DNA of 64,000 bases from Bryoerythrophyllum caledonicum (lineage: Eukaryota > Streptophyta > Bryopsida > Pottiales > Pottiaceae). The stretch is taken from the NCBI GenBank assembly GCA_963971425.1, contig OZ020515.1, positions 17,376,291 to 17,440,290 of the forward strand. The letters are read 5' to 3'. Both the position numbers and the translations under genes were made by a program. Below the pieces are notes generated by a model that was not told the origin of the DNA, ran no database searches, and saw nothing but the letters and a program-made list of their open reading frames with translations. How positions within the stretch are numbered: position 1 is the stretch's first letter; the number at the start of each line of letters is the position of its first letter. Positions 9,951 to 25,124 of the stretch are shown here, one piece after another.

Positions 9951-10750
9951 ACAATAATGTTGTGGTTACACCCATTTCCACAACATGATCTTTCTCAAGT
10001 AACAAATAAGTGATAAACACTCACAAATCACAATAAGTCAAGTCCATGCCACTCTTCAAGAGTGAAAACATGATATGGATGAGGCTAACGATGTGCAACA
10101 CGCACACACCTTCACCTCATCACGTGGGAGACTCAACTTGAGAAAGATGAGTCTCCCTCAACCACACGTGGAGGTCACCCGGGTTCCAAGTCCCGAGATG
10201 AGGTGTCGAAAGACACCACGGTTGCCCTAGCCGCCACGCGGCACTAAACCTAACCCTAATCTTCCATTAGCACTAAGTCTTGGGCTCTCCGGTAACTCCA
10301 CAACTCTCTAGATGGTTTCTATCCGAATACCATCTATACAAACACCTCCATGCGCCGATCCTGACACACTCAACAATGCTACTATTCCTTCACATGTCAC
10401 TATTCAATCACAACAAGATCACTATTCAATCACAATAGTGCCACAATCCTCACATGTGCTGTCATCTTCCTTTCAAGACTGTTTTGAATGGGTTTTAAAT
10501 ACTTTTTGAGCTTTTCAACCATCCAACTTGCCTTTGAATAGGATACAAGAAGGCCAACTCAAGTTGGCATGGTCATATGACATTTTCACATGCCATGTGA
10601 CGTGGCGCTTGATGCTAGGCCAATTTTAGGAAGTGACAATAGGTGGATGGAGATGAAATTGCGTTGAAGTTACCAAGTCCTGTACTAAAGCCACCACTAA
10701 CTATTGACCTCTACTAAGTTCTTACCACCTCCATCCACCAACCCACGGCG
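9951..10750 (-). promoter_or_regulatory. Possible 5' LTR/promoter region of the methyltransferase retrotransposon
   Basis: There is no coding signal. On the minus strand a TATA-like ATTTAAA lies at about 10494-10500, followed by direct repeats of CACTATTCAATCACAA-type sequence (10398-10437). The position upstream of the element fits an LTR, but the 3' LTR is outside the window, so the boundaries cannot be fixed. The assignment is inferred. Confidence 0.25.
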
Positions 10751-11010
10751 AAATGACCCCCTCGTTGGGAGTTATCCGAGGTTCGCCCCGTCCGAATTGC
10801 ATGGGGTCATTTTTCTAGCCCTCTTATTTTGGGGGGTCCATAGGCTTTCGGGGGATCTTTTTTGGACAAATTTGGGGCCCACGGCCATCGTTTACCCTAC
10901 TAAACCCTCCCTTGCTATAATTAGTACCCCATCCAAAAACAAAATAGGGGCCAGATTTGGCCCCACCACCTCGTGGCCACCTCGGGTAACTCCCAACGAG
11001 GTGGTCAATT
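10751..11010. mobile_element. MITE with about 32-bp terminal inverted repeats
   Basis: The left end (AATGACCCCCTCGTTGGGAG, continuing to about 10783) is mirrored by the right end (about 10978-11010), whose reverse complement begins AATTGACCACCTCGTTGGGA. Only a few mismatches separate the arms. The interior is about 190 bp with no coding capacity. The superfamily is not assigned because the target duplication is unclear. Confidence 0.7.
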
Positions 11011-11947
11011 TGCCCTGGGCCATCCACCGGTGCTAAATTTGGCTATAACTTATGGGAGGGATGAGTGTACATGAGGAATCACCTTGACAAAAAATTATAT
11101 TTTCAATAATTTTGAATTAATTATGCACCATTTTGAATTAATTATGTAGGGTATGGCGTGGTTGCTTCCGGCACTGGGTGCCGAATTATTTAATTTTTTT
11201 GGACGCACCTATTCGGCACCTCCTTGGGACTTTTCCAACGTTTCGGGAGGTGGCGAAAAAGTTGTATCAAACTTGCAAGCTTTTCGGCATGATTTCATTT
11301 GTTGATCAACGGCTGTGCTCTCGACATAGACATAGACCTGCACCATATGTTCACTTTTTGTTTTATGTTTTTAGATTAATTTCAATTGTATGCATTTTTA
11401 AAATTATGACTTTGTTGGTTTTTCATATTTCAAATCAACGGTTGTATATTAAAAAAAAATGTTTAATTATTCAATCTCAACAACTACTCCTATAATTTTC
11501 ACATATGCAGACAATTGTGAATTATATTTATTTATTTCTTTGGACAAGTCCGTTAAATATTTCATAATTTTGGACAACTCTCCATTTTGAATTAATTATG
11601 TACAAAAGCAACCACTGTGTAAGGTACTCTATTCCACACTACATTCACTGAACGGTGTACCTGTGAGTACTATCACATTAAATTGTGGAAAAGGATGGAT
11701 TCTTGAGTGACTCACTCACATAGCGCAAAACTGTTCCTCTCCCAATTTGACACCAATTGGAGTCGTTTAGGAGCTTTGTGCACATGTTTAGGCACACGAG
11801 TGACTTGGGCTAGAGGGCTTTAGTTGGTTTTGTGGATCTTAATCTTATGCTCGGTCGGTCCTGGCGTGCACTTTTCTAATTCTGGTAACTTTTTGCAATT
11901 AAATCTCAGTTTTATTTGTGCAAAAAAAACACACTTCTGACGTAGCC
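11011..11947. other. AT-rich intergenic stretch without recognisable gene
   Basis: Only short chance frames. It repeats the phrase TTTTGAATTAATTATG three times (near 11108, 11131 and 11584), a minor internal repeat. No RNA gene or clear element was seen. Confidence 0.5.
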
Positions 11948-12879
11948 TTAATCCCTAAATTACCAAGCCATTTTCAAACCAAAAACACTTCAAAACTGCT
12001 TATTTTAGTGCAATTCGCAAGGAAGAAAACCAAAAGTTTTATTTCTACTTTGAACCGTAGGATCTCAATTAAGATTTCTTCAGTATCATACTCACAAAAT
12101 TTTAATAAACTTTGACCACACGGATTGAAAGATTATAGTGTTTAATGTACAGAAGAGGTTTCATTTTCTTCCTTGCTCCTAGTGAATCAACACTCTTTGA
12201 TGTCCAATTTTTGCACTACACAAGGTCTAAATTGATTACCACCATGTTAAGCGTGATATTAGCTCCTTGGACACCAATTTTGAGAGGTAGGAATGCGTGT
12301 AGCATATTCAAAAAAATTGTGCAAGGAGTGGAGGTTCAAAAATTGTCGATTCACGTTTTTTTTTTGTGAACTTATTATGTTTTAGAATAAGAATCCAAAT
12401 GGTCAAAGAAAAGGTTTACACCACGTTATGCTTTGGGGAAAATAAAAAGTAAAAAATATGAAGATCTCTAAGTTTTATGTGGAAAGGAAGAAGATTTTTG
12501 CCCGACAATGTGCGACAATGTGTGAAAATGTTTGACTTGGATTAATATGCTATTTCTCACTAAATACAAGAGAATTTTTTTGACAACAGGAAAGGAAATA
12601 ATATTATTTGCTATTATTGGAAATATCACATTCAATAGAGTGTTAAAACAAAAGTTTTTGGAGTTGCCTGGCGTGCCTGCTCTCCCCATTTGAACTTCAA
12701 AACCCTATATTTTTTTTATGAAATGTTGGAATCAGGAAAAAAATGGACTCACACAGAGCTTTTGGTAATGTCTATCTATAATAAATGTTTCAAAAAATAG
12801 TGTTATAAATTGACACAAGAGGAACCTGCCCAAACCTTCAGCAGTCCCCCGAGGGAACTCTTGGTAATTTAGGGGTTGA
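11948..12879. mobile_element. Non-autonomous TA-target DNA element (copy 1 of a local family)
   Basis: The terminal inverted repeats are TTAATCCCTAAATTACCAAG (11948-11967) and CTTGGTAATTTAGGGGTTGA (12860-12879), two mismatches apart. The interior holds blocks shared with other copies in this window: a segment near 12050-12140 (CCGTAGGATCTCAATTAAG to ATTGAAAGATTATAGTGTTT) and one near 12462-12690 (GAAGATCTCTAAGTTTTATG to AAGTTTTTGGAGTTGCC). The same blocks occur at 45.3-46.1 kb, diverged at 15.3-15.85 kb, and reversed at 53.85-54.48 kb. There is no transposase ORF. Confidence 0.7.
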
Positions 12880-12902
12880 GGGTTAGAATATGTGATATAG
12901 GT

Positions 12903-12929
12903 ACACTAAAATTTATGTTTAGTGTAGTG
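12903..12929. repeat. Palindromic repeat motif CACTAAAATTTATGTTTAGTG (also at 18517, 19265, 28192)
   Basis: A near-palindromic 27-31-bp core recurs at 12903-12929, 18517-18543, 19265-19295 and, diverged, 28192-28217. Each copy is surrounded by extra TTTAGTGTAG or CACTATTTGT phrases, as in the ends of a small inverted-repeat element family. The function is unknown. Confidence 0.6.
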
Positions 12930-12999
12930 GTACAAATAGTGTACTTACCCTAGTACACTATTTGTAAATGAGTTGACAAATAGTGTAAGCCTCCAACAT

Positions 13000-13140
13000 C
13001 ATTAATGTATCCTCCAATAAACCACCTAACCTCCAATGAAACCAATGTCAATTATGTAACCCCCAATCAACCGCCTAACCCATTAATAAATAATTTAAGC
13101 CACCAATGTTATGAATGTAACCCTCCAATCAACCATCTAC
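13000..13140 (+). repeat. Short tandem repeat of about 65 bp (CCTCCAAT..ACCACCTAAC)
   Basis: Two to three diverged units are built on TGTA(A/T)CCTCCAAT and AACCACCTAACC phrases. The weak ORF it creates is a repeat artefact. Confidence 0.5.
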
Positions 13141-13906
13141 CGGCCGCCATGTCTTTACTCACCCTGTTGACTTTGCCCTCCTTATTCCTATCTATATTCC
13201 AGTCTTCCATCCTTAATCCCCCACTTTTGCATTCCACAGTTGTTGGTGAGTTTATGTCGCACTTGGTGTTGAGTTTATGCGGCACTTGGTTTTTTGGTGT
13301 TCAGTTATGTTTTCGCAGGTCATTTTCTTAGATACTCCTTGCTTTTGGGCTGTCGCACACAATGATATGTTATCTTCACGCAGGGATTCGGCCAAGCCTG
13401 CGTCAGGTCAGCATCATCTGCGCACCAACTGACGTCCACAGCGCATCCACAGCAACCAACTACGCCAGCACTCATCGGCCACTTCCTTATTAAAGCACGC
13501 AGTTATTCTGAGTCTGCAGTGATTGACAGTGACTCACCATATGGCTTCACCGCATGCCACCAGACCCTATGTTGACCACATGAATATCATCCATCATCCA
13601 AATGTCTAGTAGAAATCAGGAATGATATTCCCATTTTCTGTTCGCAGGGATGGACGCCGAGACGAGCACACACCCGGCCGCAGGCACTTCAGCAAGTATC
13701 CACCATTCACGCACGCAGGACTGTCATAGGAGCTTCGAGGAAGCCGAGGACTATACAGTCGCACTGTTCAGGCTTTCCCACAATATTTTCAAGCACAATA
13801 CAACACAAACCTTGTTCATGCTACACGGTGGTGGGCTTTGCGGGATACACTATTACCTCCCACGGACACCAACCAAGCCAGTGCATTATCATCCAGCAGA
13901 AGTAAT

Positions 13907-15145
13907 ATGGGCAAACGAAAGAGGATTCTTAGTGAGGCGGCTAGCGGACGGGGCCCACGGCGATCAAAGTGGGTTCAGTGGCTCTACCCACGCCTTTTGG
14001 AATCTTTTGAGGCTTACAAACGAGCGGGAGTTAAGTTTTCTTCTGCCCTTCTTCTTGAACTAGGTCAATCCCTTCTTTTAGGCCTAGACTCACCGTATAC
14101 GGACCAATCTAGGGACCCAAAGGATGAACGACTTTTAATCGATAAATTAACATCATCATGGATTCAACAATTCATGGATGTTAATAGCATTGTTTTACTT
14201 TCTCAACGGGGCCGCTTGAGTTGTAGTCCGGAAAAATAAATGCAAATAGAAAAAAACACGGCATATCATTTGGGGACTTTACAACGGGGATTCCAATATG
14301 GTGTTTTTGATGAAAATCTCATCGAAAACATGGATGAAACCCACTTTACCATTAATATGGACAACGGACGTGCTCTAGGGTTTCGAGGAGATGTTTCGGT
14401 TAAATACACGGATGTCGTAGCCGGAGGAGAAGCCATAACTATGGTCGTACGTATTTCAGGGGGACGTAGAGCCATCATAGAACCTCCAATGCTTATTTTC
14501 AGTAATGAAAATCGGAATTATCCAATTCGAGGTTTGGATGACAACATCCCTGGAGTTAGTTACCGAACGGGACCGAAGGGGTGGTTGGATCAAACTATAT
14601 TCCCACAATACTTTGAGGAATCTAGGGCATATCAACCGGACCCACACAACCGTACAAAATTCATTTGGGTGGATAATTGTACGGCGTATAATTTAACTCC
14701 TACATTAGCGGTCGTTCTAGCACAAAAGAGAACTATTTTGAAATACTTACCCCCATGCGCAACCCACTTATGTCAACCGGCGGACACATTCATAATTTCC
14801 AAGATCAAAGACGCTTGGACCAAACGATGGGAGCTCAAAAAAACCGAATTAATCCAAAAAGCCGTTTGGCAAAATAATGCACGGGGCGACGGTCAATGGT
14901 TTGGTAAACTTTCCAATCCTGTTAAACGGTTTTTTCTTCAACTTGCGGCGGACTCCGTTGAAGATGTCAACCGTGAATTAGATTGTGATCATATGTCCTA
15001 TGCTAGGAAATCTATGATTAGGTGCGGATTAGCATTAGGGCTAGACGGCACTTGGAGTACTAACCAATTGTTTCCTCACTTGCAAGAGATCATTGGAAAG
15101 TACCGTCCATACTTTGATGGAGTACAAGTACCAAATTTGCCATAG
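13907..15145 (+). pseudogene. Pogo-like (DDE_1) transposase with one in-frame stop
   Basis: Catalyses cut-and-paste of a Tc1/mariner-type element. The frame runs from ATG 13907 (MGKRKRIL) to TAG/TAA-bounded 15145, interrupted only by TAA at 14237-14239, in a position (SPEK*MQIEK) that fits loss of a glutamine codon by one C-to-T change. The N-terminal part carries a CENP-B-type helix-turn-helix (SSWIQQFMDVNSIVLLSQRG). The catalytic core shows the three acidic residues of the DDE_1 family: NMDETHF (about 14328-14348), WVDNCTAYN (about 14670-14690) and LPPCATHLCQPADTF (about 14750-14790). About 412 codons, near the usual pogo size. Acceptor-like TTCGCAG sequences upstream (13643) hint at spliced 5' exons (MDAETSTHP frame). 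Flanking terminal repeats could not be fixed. Confidence 0.8.
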
Positions 15146-17609
15146 GCAAATTTATGTATGTTATGTTTTTCACTTTTTTTTGTTATAAAGTTGTGATTTT
15201 CTTTTATTCCCTCTTACAACCAACTCCTTATGCTTTTCTAATGTATATCTTCCATTGATTAATTGTATCTTAACCCCTCAATTTCCTTGACAATCTCAAA
15301 CCAAATGCACTTTACAATGTTCTTGCTATTACAATGATTAAAAAAACAAAAACTTTATATTTCTAATTTTAACCATATGATCTGAATTTAGATTTATAAC
15401 TTCAGCTACTCAAAAAAATTCACCAACTTTGGCCGTACGGATTTAAAGATTATAGTATTTGAAGTAGTAATAACCTTTCTTTGTGATAGATTTAAAGAAA
15501 TTGTGCTAGGAGTGGATGTTCAAGCATTGTCAAATCATGTTTTACTTATTTGTGAACTTTATTTTTTTTATAATGAAAATCCAAATAGTCAATACGTAGT
15601 CAATAGTAGTCAAATACAAAGTGATATACCATGAAAATCTTAATGTTTTATGCAAAGAATAAGACATTTTTCTACAAGCTTGCCAAAAAATGTGTTAAAG
15701 TGTTTGACATGGATTCAAATTTTCATGTTCACTAAAGACAAAAGATACGTTTTCACAATACGAAAGGGAATTATATTACTTGCTTGTGTTCAAAATTTCA
15801 CATGAAAGCACTTTCCTACAAAAAGTTTTTGGAGTTGCGCGCACTCCAAAAACTTGCCCATACTTAAGAAGTTTTCTTTGTAGGATGTCATAACTTTTTT
15901 TCCAAAAGTCCAATGAAGATAAAATTATGTAAGCATGTACCGCATGTCTTCTTCCATCTTTGTATAAAATTTCAAGAATTCCCAAACAAATTTGCAACCA
16001 TGGAAATATGCCGGATATTTGCAAAAGCCCACCTCTAGACTTTTTGCATTGAAAGATTCATTTCTTTTTCCTCCCATTTGTATGTTTTTTAAACATACAA
16101 ATGAAAAGTGCACATTGAGAAAAAATTTGGGCTAATAAAATGGATTCATAATATAAGAATATTGTTGAATACAAGTCAAAGTTTGACAATTTCACCTCAA
16201 ATTTTCTACCTCATAATATTAAAATTAGAAGTAGGCATTTTGTTGAAGCCCAACATCTCTTTCAAATTTGCTCTTTTTGGCAAAAAAATCATTTGAAATT
16301 TTGAAATATAGAGTTATTAAGAGTTAGGCTTCAGCCCGATCCCCTCCCCACTTTCAAAATTGCACTCTTTTAGGAATCATAACAAAATGTTACAATTCAA
16401 TAATAAATCATGTAATTATTATTTTGAAATATAATGGTGGAGGTTAGGCTTGAGCCCGATCGCCCCCTACGTTCCAACATTGCACTCTTTGATTATGATT
16501 TACAAGTTGTTCTACAAGGGTTATATACCAAGTTAGAATGTATCACTTAAAACACATTATTTAAGAAATGTCACATAACATACGAAAATGACACAAATTT
16601 GGACGATCATCATAGTATTTGTGAAATGTCACAAATGAGTACAATTGGGACCAACCAACAATAGACATACAGAAAAAGTTTCATGACGGTTTTCTATAAA
16701 ACAAAATATACATATTAACATCTCATGTTTTGCACATGAGGTCAAATATAGTTGGCTTGTACAAAAAAAATGTCACATGAGCATGTGACATTTTTACAAA
16801 TATTTAAATACTCATATTTTTAACTTCAATGTCAATTTCTATGTAACGAAAGCCTAATGAACATAAATTGTCAAGATTCTAAACATGTGGACTTTATTGT
16901 AAAATCAATTATAGTAAAATTTTGATGCTTTACATAAATAGTGCAACTTTATAGGAGGAGGGTTGGGCTTGAGCCTAACCCCTCACACCTTGACATTTAG
17001 TATTTTGAATATGTTATGAAACTTTAGATTTGGAATTAAAGTGTTAAAAACTGAAATTTTGAAATGGAAATGGAAGGTTTGGGCTTGAACTAACCCGTCA
17101 ACTTTCATACATAAACTTTGAGTTGTAGAATTTGTTATGAAATTATAGAAATGGTGTCAAAGAGTTAGATAGTGCAATTTTAACCTTTAAACTTTGATTT
17201 GAAGTATTTGTTATCAACCCGTAATCTTCCTCATTTCATATTAAGGTGTCATAAGTGCATTATGAACTTCTTATATAATATCAAAATTAGATAACATTAG
17301 ATTTACATATTTGAATTGTGCCTAAGTGCCCATACAATGTATATTACAATACATTTAGCAGCTTATATGGTGACGTTTACTGATTATTTGTGCATGTAGA
17401 TTGATGTAAAACAAAAGTGCACATGTCTATGTGCACTTTTTATGAATATGGTATTTATTTATTATGTTCCCCATCATTTTTCTTCCAATTTTTTCTTTTT
17501 TTCTTGGGAGTGGACTCTGCCTTTTTCCATGCCTATATTCTCATTGTCACAAATGTTTCTCTTTTTTGAAGTTGTAATATTTTTTTAATAAAAATTTCTA
17601 AGTTCTTGT
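15146..17609. other. AT-rich repeat graveyard without genes
   Basis: From about 15273 (TTAACCCCTCAATTTCC) to 15850 lies a degraded copy of the TA-target element family. Four diverged copies of a phrase like GGTTAGGCTTGAGCCCGATC occur near 16325, 16443, 16962 and 17075, spaced irregularly. No coding or RNA gene was seen. Confidence 0.55.
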
Positions 17610-17832
17610 TTAACCCCTAAAGGACCAGAGTCTCCTTCGGGGGGATTCCTTGATTTTTGGGCAGGTTCCTAAAATTCGAAAAAAAATCAATTTTCTCCGA
17701 AATTTTTAATCTAGATTGCCTTTGATAAGAGCTTTGTGGACATATTTTTATTTTATTTTTTGGATCTGTGGTTTGAAAGTTAGTACCACTTATAGTTTTT
17801 GAGGGAAATTGTCGAGGAACTTTAGGGGTTAA
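17610..17832. mobile_element. Short MITE of the TA-target family
   Basis: The ends TTAACCCCTAAAGGACC (17610-17626) and CTTTAGGGGTTAA (17820-17832) are inverted repeats. The interior (TTGATAAGAGCTTTGTGGAC to GAAAGTTAGTACCACTTATA) is shared with the left part of the 1.79-kb element at 53645, so this is probably an internally deleted relative. Confidence 0.7.
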
Positions 17833-18118
17833 CCAATATTTTCCTTCCAAATGTTTCTCTTTTTTCAAGTTGGAATTTCACTTTTCCTCCATATGTACGA
17901 TTTTTTTTCATTATATTTGTTGCAAATTGTTGATTTCCAAAAGTACCCAAAACCTGCAATACTTTCAATGCACTAAATGTCCATAAGTAAATAAAAATGA
18001 TAATGCAATTGTTAATAGAAATGTCACAATATAAGCTTCACCATATATTTGTGCAAGCACAATGCAATCTTTATCACAAATGTGCTTAAACCTTGATTTT
18101 CAGCCAAGATATCCATGA

Positions 18119-18299
18119 TTCTCCTCAGTTGCAACTTTCAAATGGCCATAACTCATTCACCTTTTGGCCGAATCAGGCATATGAGGTTTTTTTTGGCATC
18201 TACATTTTCTGTAGATGCCCAAAAACACCTCATATGCCAAATTCGGGTAAAAAATGAATGAGTTATGGCCATTTGAAAGTAGCTGAGAAGATTCTATGG
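18119..18299. repeat. Long fold-back repeat (about 180 bp hairpin)
   Basis: The arm CTTTCAAATGGCCATAACTC (from 18136) through GGCATATGAGG is mirrored by CCTCATATGCC through GAGTTATGGCCATTTGAAAG (to about 18280). The loop centre TCTACATTTTCTGTAGATG is itself palindromic. Transcribed, this would form a long RNA hairpin. Confidence 0.65.
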
Positions 18300-18359
18300 C
18301 AGCCCTCGACTTCTGGACCCTTTCCAGCCCTCGACTGCTGGTCCTTTCTTTATACTTCT

Positions 18360-18545
18360 ACTGTGGATACACTAATTGTGCACAAGTGAATAAAAATGTG
18401 TTGAAATCTTTACTAGAATTGACAAATAGTGTAGAAGTTGACATTTAGTGTATGGTTTTGTCACTACACTAAATGCCTTCACAGCAATTGGTGTATGAGT
18501 TCGCATTTAGTGTATACTACACTAAACATAAATTTTAGTGTAGCG
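18360..18545. repeat. Cluster of TTTAGTGTA / TACACTAAA inverted motifs
   Basis: At least six copies of (A)CACTAA or TTAGTGT in both orientations end in the palindromic core at 18517-18543. The pattern resembles a small inverted-repeat element lying 360 bp upstream of the ene-reductase ATG. A related cluster sits in that gene's first intron (19210-19410). Confidence 0.5.
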
Positions 18546-18775
18546 TTCTGCAGAGAATATTGACTGTTTCTGGAGTCAAACAAACCATTGGTTGCAAGCC
18601 GTCTGGAAGAACCAGTGGCTATTTCCTATGCCTTGCATGATTGTCGATGACTACAACTTCCCAAGAAATTTCACGTCATTTCATTTCCTCACTTTTAACA
18701 GCTTGTAAGGGTCCAAGACACCTGGAATCACGAAGCTCCGAGATCGATTTCCTAATGCACCAGAACCTATACATG

Positions 18776-18785
18776 TATATATAAG
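18776..18785 (+). promoter_or_regulatory. TATA box of the ene-reductase gene
   Basis: TATATATAAG lies 121 bp before the ATG at 18907, with no competing ATG-rich frame between. The spacing is normal for a plant promoter with a short 5' UTR. Confidence 0.55.
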
Positions 18786-18906
18786 ACCACACGTATGACT
18801 TCAACTTACAGTTCGAGCTGCAAGTGCGGTCTAAGTCAGACAGAGCTGAGGAAGAGAAGTTGTCAGTTTCTTTTGTCCAGAGTTTTCTTTCTACAGTACT
18901 ATCACC

Positions 18907-21715
<2,809 letters not shown>

Positions 21716-22382
21716 CTCTGACTCTTGGTACTATAGATCATTGAAAGTCCCCTGTCTAGATTCAGCCCAAGGTAGATTTCATGACAGAAAATGGTTGCGA
21801 CATTCAGTCATTTCTGCAGTCAACATTTGTCATTGATCATAATTTAAGACTTATAATTTGATATATTCTGCGCAATTTCATGTCCGCTCTTCAACCTTTT
21901 TCAGTAAAAGTTACACTCGCCGAAGAGCCTGTCTTAACTGTGCACATTGGCATGTCATTGACCCCCTGAGCAAACTTACTTCACGTTGAGACTAATTCTA
22001 TGCTGAACAAACCCATACTATGCCTCAAGGGCGAGAGCTATGATTACCAACTCAAGAGATGGTGTGGCCAGTCTAATTGCTTCACCTCTGATCTTGCTTG
22101 CGATGTCGATGTATGGACATCGATCCAGTTTGGATATTGATTGCTGAACCCATGTTCAAAGACTTTTATTTGTCTACTACGCTATTCCAACCCCTGACCT
22201 GGCTACATTATACATGTGCCTACATGATTAATTACTACCTGTTGATTTCATTCATCACCTGATGCCACACCCTCATACTATAGTTACTCACCACTGACAA
22301 CGAGAAGTTGAATATCTGAGTTACCCAAGCAAATTCTTAAGCTGGCACCCAAAATGTCGTCTGGTGAGTATTGGTAGACACC
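21716..22382. other. Convergent intergenic gap between the two host genes
   Basis: Holds the 3' UTRs of the ene-reductase and glyoxalase-like genes. No ORF or repeat stands out. AATAA-like signals are weak (for example ATAATTTAAG near 21838). Confidence 0.4.
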
Positions 22383-23101
22383 TCAGCGTGCCGACAAGGC
22401 GGGGACAAGGTTGCATATGCTTGCAGTGGAAGCGAGGAGGGGCTTCACTGGGAACACCTCGCACGTACAAATCTCTATCATGAACGCATCCGGGTCGTGG
22501 AAAAACACTTGCTCGATTGCCACGCCGGCCTCGTCGAGGGTATTGCGCGTGTACTTGATGCCATGCTCTTGCAATGCCTGCTCCACCCCTGCGATGGAGT
22601 CGCTCTGCAAGACCGCCACCAATGGATAAATATCAAGCCTCTGACTCATATACATGAATTGGAAAGTAAATGATGAACACTCTTCACATCTATTGCTAGT
22701 GATGTGGCTTGTACCTGGAAGGAGAGATGGTCATCTCTGATATTGATCTCCTTCTCGACCGGGGGGAGCGATGACAGCTCCTGGTTCTCAGCTTGCAGGA
22801 AATGGATGCTGATCCCATAGTTGTGCAGCCTGTCAAGGACATCCAGCACCTCTTAAACCAGAATGATTGCCCCACAGACATGAAACATATGAGCATCCTA
22901 GTGTACACATGGGAACAATATAAAATGGTGAAGAGCAGCTGACCATGCTCCATCAAATTTCAATGCTCCGGGTCGCACAATGGGGATGAAGCCCAGAACC
23001 TTCTCGTAGAAATCGGTAGTGACGTGCACATCTCGGCACACTCTAGACACATGGTTCAAGGATTTCAGCGGCAACGAGTGCTTCTCCTTCTGGATCATCA
23101 T
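22383..23101 (-). CDS. Glyoxalase I-like (VOC superfamily) protein, 3 exons
   Basis: VOC-fold metalloenzyme of the plant glyoxalase I-like group, which handles reactive carbonyls or glutathione adducts. Exons in reading order: 23101-22944, 22829-22715 and 22604-22383. They join in frame to 164 residues with GT-AG introns of 114 and 110 bp. Signatures: LNHVSRVCRDV with candidate metal ligand H17, FYEKVLGF, KFDGAW|LHNYGISIHFLQ, DDHLSFQ, and VFFHDPDAFMIEICTCE with the late metal-ligand glutamate. The length matches single-domain plant GLYI-like proteins (about 165-190). Two ATGs lie side by side at the start (23101 and 23098); I use the first. It is convergent with the ene-reductase 667 bp away. 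Whether it makes lactoylglutathione or acts on another substrate cannot be told from sequence. Confidence 0.88.
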
Positions 23102-25124
23102 AGCCGTCTACTTCCGTCGCACTGCTGACTAGTTTGCAGCTGAGGGTCTTCAACGAGCTGTCGTCAACTTGCTGGTCTGTACGTAGACCAGGCCGTAGAA
23201 GAGGTCTTCAGCAGAAAGTGAAACTCTGAATCTACTCGCTCAATTGCTTCCACCTCGGAGTGTTTGTCCACAGCAGGAGCCGCGCTCAATTGATTTCGGG
23301 ATGCGTCTTGAGGAAAGAGGGCTTGATTTCTACAGGCGAAATATGGTCTCGACAATTAAACTAAGGACCTAGTCAAACAAAATGGAAAAAGGCCTTCTTA
23401 CAGATCAAGATCGTCACTGGACTGGAAGAAACTATCAACCCCGCGTACTTGATTCTCAGCCTGCACAAATGATTTTAAGTAACAAGTTAGGCTGGTAGAA
23501 GTAGGTAAATGTTGCAGTAATTCCCGCTACAAGTAGACCTGTGTCATGGGACCCCCCCTTGCTGACACATCATTGGAATCATCGCCTCAGCCAAAGAGAG
23601 CAATTCGCTGAAAAGTGAACCCGAGACAGCTGTGGCATGGACTTGCTGCATAGACATCTTCGCCTGGCTGGTAACCTTTGATCGAGTGGTGACGACTTGA
23701 AGTAATCTGATATCCAGATATGCACGAGACTATTCATCTGTGCTGACGTGCTACGGGTCGGTCCGGGCACACCGGATCCGTGAACTCGGCTCATGGAACG
23801 CGCTGGTCTTTCCATATCTACTGTTAGTGGACGTGTCTGAAGTAATCAGCCCCACTAATTGGCCGAGCATGTACTTGCTACCCAGATATGCATCTACTTC
23901 CGAGGTCAATCGATCTTGCCGGTGTCAAGGTTTCTCCCGAGAGAGCCCCCTACCAGAAAACAGCGATCCGATCTACTCGAATTTGCAGAGGAAATGGAAT
24001 TTCGTATAGTAAGGCCTTGCGGCTCCTTCACCACCTAGCTTGATGATCTCAGCAGCGGTCACTACGTCAGAAATGAAACAAGCCTTACCAGGATATGGCC
24101 GCAAACGCCCCACTTGCAAGACGCTTGCAACTCTGGAACTCTACTGCAGGTATGCAAGATGGAGACTGGATCCAGCAAATGGCTCTGAATCGGTCGCCAG
24201 ACTGTCAACACAACACCCTCCCACGAGCTCCCACCATCAGCATAACAACCAAAGAGACCAACAAGATCACGAAAACAGAGCATAAGCAGCAATCCGGAGC
24301 CCGAACAGAAACCAAACGCTACAGCTTCCAAACACTGAACGTCCTACACAACTCCTTCTCTCCCAATTGTGTTCCCCCCGACCCTCAAACGTCCTGCACG
24401 TTAAAATTCGCCCGGGAACCAAAACAAACCGGACATCACTAGATCACACACCTCCTGGGTCCACTCTGACAACAGAAACTCTCACAACTTCACCACAATC
24501 ATCCCCAAACTGCAACCTTACCTTTCAGTAACGTGATGAAAACGATCGACTACGACGGCAAATGGAGCACGGAACCTTTGCAAGTACAGGACGAAGATGA
24601 AGAGGAGTGAACAGTGCTACGAGGACTTGACAGTTGCAGCGAATCAGTCCTCAACCTCACTAATTGCAGCAGCTGCCAACTCCAAGGCACGAGAGAATTT
24701 TCGACTGCGAGCCTGGGGGAAATATGCAGCAGCTGTGCATGCATGTGTCACGGTCTGCGTGGAATTGTCGATCTCGTAATCAGCACCGGTGCCTGCTCCG
24801 ATGCGGGAACAATCTACGCAGGAACCCTGCTTATGTGTCGTGATTAGCGACTGATGAGCGTGAGAAGGATCGCCACTCACGAGGCTGGTGTGTCAAGCAT
24901 GGGCGCCGTTTCCATCTGCCATGTGAATTCTGGATTTCAACCTTCCTGCCATGTCATCCGTCATTACTTTCCGGTAAGGATTCAATCAAAGGTATGTTCG
25001 TAAAGTGTTTCACTTTTAGGTGGAGAGAACATTCTGCATCTTGTACTTGGAGCATCTGCACCACGTACTGCATGCACCACGCCAACGGCCAAAGCACAAC
25101 AAAAAGTAGTGCGAGTATATCGAT
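23102..25124. other. Upstream region of the glyoxalase-like gene; no clear gene
   Basis: Probably holds the promoter and any 5' UTR exon of the minus-strand glyoxalase-like gene. Several short frames on both strands are not protein-like and lack splice-supported continuation. G+C is higher than in flanking repeats up to about 25.0 kb, so it may be unique host DNA rather than transposon. Confidence 0.4.

Noticed and set aside
24062-24331. 89-codon minus-strand frame upstream of the glyoxalase-like gene
   Set aside because: Hydrophobic by chance; not joined to the gene by usable splice sites and no homology recognised.
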